Assembly: GCA_036374835.1 (NCBI GenBank)
Contig: DASUTB010000047.1
Span: 1 to 46,088, forward strand
Source of the DNA: DASUTB01 sp036374835
Lineage (GTDB): Bacteria; Actinomycetota; Actinomycetes; Jiangellales; Jiangellaceae
DNA: 46,088 nt
Direction: 5' to 3'
Part shown: piece by piece, positions 40,969-46,088 of the stretch
Layout: each line of letters starts with the position of its first letter
How positions within the stretch are numbered: position 1 is the first letter of the stretch
The notes under the pieces: model-generated
What the model saw: the letters and a program-made list of their open reading frames with translations, nothing else
Told to the model about the DNA's origin: nothing
The model's database searches: none
Made by a program: the position numbers and the translations under genes

Positions 40969-41991
40969 ATGGATGTCAAATATCCCGCTGAGGCGGATCT
41001 GGATCGGCTTCTGGCGGTCGGTCCAAGGATGGTGAGCACCGCGCTCGGTCCGATGGAGTACGCAGAGGCGGGTGAGGGGCCCGTGCTGATGAGCGTGCAC
41101 GGGTCCTACGGGGGATGGGACTACGGGCTGGGGATGGCGGCGGTATACGCGCTCAACGGGTTCAGAGTGATCGCCCCCTCGCGGCCGGGCTTCCTGGGCA
41201 CGCCCCTGTCGAGTGGACGGACGTACGAGGAACAGGCGGACGCGCTGGCCGCCCTCCTGGCCGCACTCGGCATCGAGCGGGCGGCCGTGCTGGCCTTCTC
41301 CGGTGGCGGTCCACCGACGTTCCTGCTCGCGGCCCGGCATCCGGAGCGGGTCGGCTGCCTGGTGGAGGTCTCCGCGCTGAGCACCGCCTTTCCGCCGCTG
41401 AAAGGAGTGAACCGGCTGCTATGGGCCATCGGGGAGAGCCGGGTTGGCCTCGGGGCCTTCATGGCCCTGCTGCGCACCCTGGTCGTCCGGAGGCCAACCT
41501 GGGGCCTGGCGATTTCGATGGGCGAGGAGACCGCGAAGAGCCGCGCAGAGATCGTGGCACTGGCCCGGCGTATCGTGGACGATCCATATCGGTGGGCGTT
41601 CGTGAAGAAGGTCTATGCGGGGGTGAGCGCGCACCGGGTCGGGGCACGCTTCCCCGGGCAGAAGAACGACAACGCCCTGATGCTCGGCGTGCGCTCGCTG
41701 CCCTTGGCCGACGTCGGGTGCCCGACGCTGCTGGTCGGCGGCACCGCGGACCGACTTCGGGAGCACGTCGAGTTCGCAGGCACCGCGATTCCTGAGGCGG
41801 AGCTGCGCTGGGTTCCGGGCGGGGGGCACCGGGGGTTCTGGCTCAACGACGACTTCGCCGAGCACCAGGCCTACACCCTCGCGTGGCTGCACGAGCACTC
41901 CCGCCACGCCCGACATTCGCTGGCGCCGGGGCAGCGCACCTCGGATGTGAGAGCCACCGGCCACGAGCGCAGCGACCGGGAGACCACATGA
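40969..41991 (+). CDS. Alpha/beta hydrolase, coupled to a deazaflavin-type reductase
   Basis: A 340-residue alpha/beta hydrolase with VHGSYGGWDYG (oxyanion region), nucleophile elbow LAFSGGGPP, an acid near VGGTADRLREH and histidine in GGGHRGFW. It has an extended helical cap in the middle and a polar C-terminal tail. ATG 40969 follows GGGGAGG. Its stop overlaps the ATG of the next gene (ATGA at 41988), so the two products probably act together on one substrate. Confidence 0.85.
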   Translation: MDVKYPAEADLDRLLAVGPRMVSTALGPMEYAEAGEGPVLMSVHGSYGGWDYGLGMAAVYALNGFRVIAPSRPGFLGTPLSSGRTYEEQADALAALLAALGIERAAVLAFSGGGPPTFLLAARHPERVGCLVEVSALSTAFPPLKGVNRLLWAIGESRVGLGAFMALLRTLVVRRPTWGLAISMGEETAKSRAEIVALARRIVDDPYRWAFVKKVYAGVSAHRVGARFPGQKNDNALMLGVRSLPLADVGCPTLLVGGTADRLREHVEFAGTAIPEAELRWVPGGGHRGFWLNDDFAEHQAYTLAWLHEHSRHARHSLAPGQRTSDVRATGHERSDRETT

Positions 41992-42455
41992 GCTTCGACA
42001 CACCGACCGGAACCCGCGGGAGCCGTCCACCCACAGGGCTGGTCGGCCGATGGCTGGACAAGCTGATGGGTACGCGGCTGATCCGCAAGCTCTTCAGCAG
42101 GTTCTTCAGCTTTGACACCCTGGTCCTCACCACTTTCGGCCGCAAAAGCGGGACCGAGCGCACAACCCCGGTGTGCTGGTTCCCCGGCAACGACGGCAGC
42201 TGGCTGATCGTCGCGTCTGCGGGAGGCACGGCGACTAACCCGTCCTGGTACTACAACATCGCCTCCCACCCTGACAGTGTCCAGATCGAAGTAGACGGCC
42301 GCACGGTTGCGGTGACCGCCCAACAACTCCACGGGCCTGAGCGCGCGGAAGCCTGGCGGCAGATCACCGCCGCCGCGCCGCGGTTCGCCGGCTTCCAGAA
42401 GAAGACCGACCGGGAACTGCCCGTCCTGCGCCTGAAACCCCGATCCGGAGCATAG
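41988..42455 (+). CDS. Deazaflavin (F420)-dependent nitroreductase-family oxidoreductase
   Basis: A 155-residue split-barrel enzyme of the Ddn family. Signature blocks are LVLTTFGRKSGTERTTPVCW, NPSWYYNIASHPD and the ending ERAEAWRQITAAAPRFAGFQ, KKTDRELPVLRL. Relatives use F420H2 to reduce quinones or nitro compounds, sometimes at the membrane. Use of F420 is known of the family and not shown here. Translation is coupled to the upstream hydrolase. Confidence 0.9.
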   Translation: MSFDTPTGTRGSRPPTGLVGRWLDKLMGTRLIRKLFSRFFSFDTLVLTTFGRKSGTERTTPVCWFPGNDGSWLIVASAGGTATNPSWYYNIASHPDSVQIEVDGRTVAVTAQQLHGPERAEAWRQITAAAPRFAGFQKKTDRELPVLRLKPRSGA

Positions 42456-42558
42456 GTCCATCCGCACCCGCCGCTGCCACACCAACAAGGTCCAGGTAGG
42501 TGGGCACGCCGTCACCGCCGCAGACCGCGACGACAGTACCGGCACTGGTGTCATTGTG

Positions 42559-42577
42559 CCCGCCTCGCTCGGGCGGG
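42559..42577 (+). terminator. Possible terminator hairpin
   Basis: CCCGCC (42559-42564) and GGCGGG (42572-42577) form a short GC-rich stem with a 7-base loop, about 100 bases after the reductase stop. There is no T-tract, so this is a weak call. Confidence 0.35.
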
Positions 42578-42637
42578 TGGCCGGCGATCTAGCGCAAAAA
42601 TGTGCGATTGGTCCACACGCCAATTGGGCTGGGGGTT

Positions 42638-43012
42638 ATGCGGTACCTGGAGTGGAAGTCGCGGATCTCGCTGCTGTGGGTGGCCGTCGCCATCCTGACG
42701 GCGCTACATATGATCATGGTCATCGCCGAACCGGGCGCGATCGACGATCTCATGGCGGGCGAAATCGTGGGCATGGACACCAGTGGCCCGGTCACGATCA
42801 CGTGGGTCCTATTCGTCCTCGTCCCGCTGATGATGGCCTTCGGGACCTTCGTCCTGCCCGACGAGCCCAATCGGTGGGTGAATGGAGTCCTCGGCGTTAT
42901 CGTCGCCGGCGTCTGGGCGCTCGACTTCGCCGAACAACACGAGATTGTCGGTGGGCCCCTCCTGACCGCGTCGGTGATCGCCGGAAGCCTGATGATCGTC
43001 TGGCATGCCTGA
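42638..43012 (+). CDS. DUF6326-like four-helix membrane protein
   Basis: A 124-residue protein with four hydrophobic helices (ISLLWVAVAILTALHMIMVI, ITWVLFVLVPLMMAFGTFV, VNGVLGVIVAGVWAL and LTASVIAGSLMIVW). The loops PGAIDDLMAGEIVG and LPDEPNRWVN match my memory of the DUF6326 family. No function is known. ATG 42638 has a G-rich upstream region. It precedes the P-type ATPase by 218 bases and is probably a separate unit. Confidence 0.72.
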   Translation: MRYLEWKSRISLLWVAVAILTALHMIMVIAEPGAIDDLMAGEIVGMDTSGPVTITWVLFVLVPLMMAFGTFVLPDEPNRWVNGVLGVIVAGVWALDFAEQHEIVGGPLLTASVIAGSLMIVWHA

Positions 43013-43230
43013 AGGTGGCCGGTGCAGCGCACGGTCGAAGCCGGGCAGGAGCGAGTGCCGCTCGGATAACGACCGCGGCACGCTTGAGAGCTCGGAACGC
43101 GAGGCCTGCCGGCACGAAGGCGCCACTGTTGATTCATTGGCGGGCACCTGCGGAACACGGGCCGGGTTCGGCCGCGAGACGGAGCAGCGCCTGGCGTCTG
43201 TGGAGACACCTAGTGAATAGAGTGCCGGTT

Positions 43231-45624
43231 ATGGCGGCTGATCCAGCGCTCACTTCGGGTGTCACGAACGGGCTCACAGCCGAGCAAGTCGCCCAGCGGG
43301 TCGCCGACGGCCGGACGAACGACGTTCCGGTGCGGGCGAGCCGCAGCACGTGGGACATCGTCCGGGGAAACGTGTTCACCCGGATCAACGCGATCCTGGC
43401 CGTGCTGTTTGTGATCGTCATGTCGACCGGGTATGTGCTGGACGGCATGTTCGGCCTGCTGATCGTGGCGAACAGCGTCACCGGGCTGGTGCAGGAGCTG
43501 CGGGCCAAGCGCACGCTGGACCGGCTGACCATCATCGGGCAGGCCCGCCCCAGGGTGCGCCGGGACGGTACGTCGGTGGAACTCGCGCCGAGCGAGGTGG
43601 TCGCCGACGACGTGATCGAGTTGGGCGCGGGTGACCAGATCGTGGTCGATGGCGAGGTGCTCGCCTGCGCGACCCTTGAGGTGGACGAGTCGCTGCTTAC
43701 GGGTGAGTCGGACCCGGTCCTCAAGGAGCCGGGCGAGGCGGTGCTGTCCGGCAGCTTCGTGGTGGCCGGCAGCGGCGTGTACCGGGCGACCAAGGTGGGG
43801 CGGGAAGCCTACGCGGCGCGGCTGGCCGAGGAGGCCAGCAGGTACACCCTGGTCAACTCCGAGTTGCGTGACGGCATCAACCGGATCTTGAAGTTCATCA
43901 CCTATCTGCTCGTGCCGGCCGGTGCGCTGTCCATCTACAACCAGCTCTCCGGTGATCAGGCGCTCCCGGACGCGCTGCGCGGGATGGTCGCCGCACTGGT
44001 GCCGATGGTGCCCGAGGGCCTGGTGCTGCTGACCGCGATCGCGTTCGCGGTAGGGGTGGTCCGGCTGGGCCAGCGGCAGTGCCTGGTCAACGAGCTGCCC
44101 GCAATCGAGGGCCTGGCCCGGGTGGACGTCGTGTGCGCGGATAAGACCGGCACGCTGACCGAGAACACCATGCGGCTGTCCGAGGTCCGCCCGTTCCGAG
44201 CCGAGGACGGCGCGGTCGGCCAGGCGCTGGCCGCACTGGCCGCCGCAGAGTCCCGCCCGAACTCGAGCCTTCAGGCGATCGCCGAGGCTTACCCGGAGGA
44301 TCCGGGCTGGCAGGTCCACGAGTTGGCCCCGTTCTCCTCGGCGCGCAAGTGGAGCGGCGCGGATTTCGCGGGCACCGGCAGCTGGGTGCTCGGCGCCCCG
44401 GACGTGCTACTGCCTGCGGGCAGCGCAGAGCGCGCGGAAGCGGAGGCGATCGGAGCGCGCGGGATGCGCGTGCTGCTGCTGGCCCGCAGCGACCGGCCGG
44501 TGAACGCGGGCGACGCGCCGGGGGACGTCACCCCGGCCGCGTTGGTGGTGCTGGAGCAGAAGGTGCGGCCCGACGCCAAGGGCACTCTGGACTACTTCGC
44601 CGAGCAGGGTGTCACGGTCAAAGTCATCTCCGGCGACAACGCGCGCTCGGTTGGCGCGGTGGCCAGTGCGCTGAAGCTGCCGCACGCCGAGTCTCCGGTG
44701 GACGCCCGCACGCTGCCGGAGCGCCCCGCCGAACTCGCCGCATCGATGGAGACCGCGACGGTGTTCGGCCGGGTCACGCCCGCGCAGAAGCGGTCCATGG
44801 TGGGCGCGCTGCAGGCACGCGGCCACACCGTCGCGATGACCGGGGACGGGGTCAACGACGTGCTCGCACTCAAGGACGCCGACATCGGCGTCGCAATGGG
44901 CTCGGGCAGCTCCGCGTCCCGGGCGGTCGCGCAGATCGTGCTGCTGGACAACAAGTTCGCCACACTGCCGTACGTGGTGGCCGAGGGCCGCCGGGTGATC
45001 GGCAACATCGAACGGGTCGCCCACCTCTTCCTCACCAAGACCGTGTACTCGGTGCTGCTGGCCATCATGGTCGGCGTGCCGGGCCTGATCGGCCTGGACG
45101 CGCTGGCGTACCCGTTCTTGCCCCGGCATGTCACGCTCGTCGGGTGGTTCACGATCGGCCTGCCCGCATTCGTGCTGTCCCTGGCGCCCAACGCCGAGCG
45201 CGCTCGCAGCGGGTTCGTCGGTCGCGTGATGCGCACCGCCATTCCGGCCGGCGTCGTGATCGCGGTGGCCAGCTTCACCGCCTACGTCCTCGTGAACCCC
45301 GGGTCGGCCGGAAGTGAAGCCGAGCGCGTCCAGGCGAGCACCACCGCGCTGATGGCGCTGATCGCGATCGCGTTGTGGGTGCTGGCCGTCATCGCCCGGC
45401 CGTACACCTGGTGGAAGGTCGCCCTCATCTGCGTGATGGTGGCCGGGTCGGTGCTCACCTTCGTCCTGCCACTGACCCAGCAGATCTTCCAGCTCGACCC
45501 CGGAAACCACGGTTACACGCTGGTCGGGCTGGTGTGTGCGGCGGTGGGGATCGCACTGGTCGAGCTCGGCTGGTGGGTGGACGGCTGGCTGCACGGCACC
45601 CGGCGTCGATTGATCGCGCGGTGA
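43231..45624 (+). CDS. ctpE: CtpE-like P-type ATPase (calcium-type cation transporter)
   Basis: A 797-residue P-type ATPase that follows Mycobacterium tuberculosis CtpE along its whole length as I remember it: NVFTRINAIL near the start, TGES (157-160), VPMVPEGLVLL (258-268), DKTGTLT (Asp304) and GDGVNDVLALKDADIGVAMG. It has no HMA domain and no CPC motif. CtpE is reported to import Ca2+. ATG 43231 is chosen by homology. An in-frame GTG at 43213 has a better ribosome site (GGAG at 43202) and would add six residues. The frame is open much further upstream but that part is not protein-like. Confidence 0.9.
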   Translation: MAADPALTSGVTNGLTAEQVAQRVADGRTNDVPVRASRSTWDIVRGNVFTRINAILAVLFVIVMSTGYVLDGMFGLLIVANSVTGLVQELRAKRTLDRLTIIGQARPRVRRDGTSVELAPSEVVADDVIELGAGDQIVVDGEVLACATLEVDESLLTGESDPVLKEPGEAVLSGSFVVAGSGVYRATKVGREAYAARLAEEASRYTLVNSELRDGINRILKFITYLLVPAGALSIYNQLSGDQALPDALRGMVAALVPMVPEGLVLLTAIAFAVGVVRLGQRQCLVNELPAIEGLARVDVVCADKTGTLTENTMRLSEVRPFRAEDGAVGQALAALAAAESRPNSSLQAIAEAYPEDPGWQVHELAPFSSARKWSGADFAGTGSWVLGAPDVLLPAGSAERAEAEAIGARGMRVLLLARSDRPVNAGDAPGDVTPAALVVLEQKVRPDAKGTLDYFAEQGVTVKVISGDNARSVGAVASALKLPHAESPVDARTLPERPAELAASMETATVFGRVTPAQKRSMVGALQARGHTVAMTGDGVNDVLALKDADIGVAMGSGSSASRAVAQIVLLDNKFATLPYVVAEGRRVIGNIERVAHLFLTKTVYSVLLAIMVGVPGLIGLDALAYPFLPRHVTLVGWFTIGLPAFVLSLAPNAERARSGFVGRVMRTAIPAGVVIAVASFTAYVLVNPGSAGSEAERVQASTTALMALIAIALWVLAVIARPYTWWKVALICVMVAGSVLTFVLPLTQQIFQLDPGNHGYTLVGLVCAAVGIALVELGWWVDGWLHGTRRRLIAR

Positions 45625-45731
45625 TAGATGGTGTAGCGCAGTGAACGCGAACGAGGACGCCGCCGGCCTGGTCTTCGACGGGTGCCCGTCTGCGGGTTCG
45701 GCGGGTTCGGCGGGCGAAATTGTCGGTGCGG

Positions 45732-45750
45732 TTCGATAGTGTGTTCGATA
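45732..45750 (+). promoter_or_regulatory. Twin TTCGATA repeats at the DUF222 gene start
   Basis: TTCGATA occurs at 45732-45738 and 45744-45750, 12 bases apart. The second copy runs into the ATG, which suggests a leaderless transcript with control at the start codon. Confidence 0.4.
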
Positions 45751-46088
45751 TGACGATGTTGGTGGAGGCCCGGCCCACTCACCCGGTGGTGGGTGCGCTG
45801 CGTGATGCCTGCACCTGGATCCGGGAGGCCGCTGACAGCGCAATCTTCGGGTTGGGGGACGACGAGTTGGGTGGGGTGATCGGGGAGTGTGAGGTGCTTC
45901 GTGCGGTGACCCATCATCTGCAGCTGTCGCTGGTCCGGGAGGCTGACGAGCGGAATCTTGCCGGTCGTGCGGGCGCGACGTCGCTGGCGGCGTGGCTGAC
46001 CGGTCGGCTGCGGCTGCAGCCCCGGGATGCGCGGCGGCTGGTCCGGGTGGCGCACGCGACCGGCGCGCGCGCCGAGCCGCTCGATTAC
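45750..46088 (+). CDS. DUF222/13E12-repeat endonuclease-like protein (5' part)
   Basis: The first 113 codons of a gene that runs off the right edge. The segment CEVLRAVTHHLQLSLVREAD followed by ATSLAAWLTGRLRLQPRDAR is the DUF222 N-terminal domain of the actinobacterial 13E12 family, which usually ends in an HNH nuclease domain. The HNH part would lie outside the window. Members are multicopy and variable between strains. Confidence 0.88.
   Translation, partial: MTMLVEARPTHPVVGALRDACTWIREAADSAIFGLGDDELGGVIGECEVLRAVTHHLQLSLVREADERNLAGRAGATSLAAWLTGRLRLQPRDARRLVRVAHATGARAEPLDY

Noticed and set aside
42556..43230. Upstream extension of the CtpE frame by about 225 codons
   Set aside because: The extra sequence overlaps the DUF6326-like gene in another frame and is not protein-like. 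CtpE homology begins near 43231.
1..46088. tRNA, rRNA, CRISPR array or riboswitch
   Set aside because: I looked for T-arm GTTCGA-type motifs in context, regular spaced repeats and cobalamin-box-like leaders and found none that hold up by eye; a covariance-model scan would be decisive.

Overview
This is high-GC chromosomal DNA from an actinomycete. It has many GTG starts and GTGA/ATGA stop-start overlaps, leaderless-looking promoters, a deazaflavin (F420)-type oxidoreductase, a CtpE-type P-type ATPase, a DUF222/13E12 endonuclease gene at the right edge, DUF3618 and holin-family genes, and a PIG-L deacetylase. I cannot name the genus from sequence alone. I see no rRNA, tRNA, CRISPR array or intact insertion sequence.

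Layout. 1-20 kb is an accessory region rich in decayed genes. It holds an abiEi-like gene followed by a nonsense-mutated abiEii stub that runs into a merB (organomercurial lyase) remnant; an ankyrin-repeat protein; a CopZ/P1B-ATPase metal-efflux pair behind a MerR-type operator whose own merR is cut off after about 29 codons; a TetR with a divergent membrane protein; remnants of ABC-ATPase, DUF1772, SRPBCC, mazEF and trmO genes; a class II Fic protein with repeated operator-like sites; VOC and YciI proteins; an M23 peptidase with an acidic tail; an intact VapBC-type pair; and a three-gene envelope/stress operon flanked by imperfect direct repeats.

20-26 kb carries a CarH/LitR-like B12-binding MerR photoreceptor divergent from a DUF378 membrane protein, an ICMT-like methyltransferase, an alpha/beta hydrolase and a large winged-helix STAND/TPR regulator. 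26-30 kb is a compact four-gene operon: a metallo-beta-lactamase fused to two rhodanese domains, an MFS transporter, an ArsR repressor fused to a rhodanese domain, and a PIG-L deacetylase. I infer a self-regulated reactive-sulfur/low-molecular-weight-thiol detoxification module. 30-33 kb is a 1047-residue membrane-embedded patatin-like lipase.

33-40 kb is a sugar or polyol catabolic module: ribulokinase and a fused FAD/4Fe-4S oxidoreductase on the minus strand, and a SorC-type regulator and zinc dehydrogenase on the plus strand, around a shared palindromic operator. 40-46 kb has a conserved hypothetical, an alpha/beta hydrolase overlapping a deazaflavin-dependent reductase, a DUF6326-like membrane protein, a CtpE-like calcium-type ATPase and the start of a DUF222 gene.

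The most interesting parts are the ArsR-rhodanese operon, the P1B ATPase with altered transmembrane metal-site residues and a lost regulator, the B12 photoreceptor/DUF378 divergent pair, the Fic operator array and the SorC-controlled kinase/oxidoreductase module.
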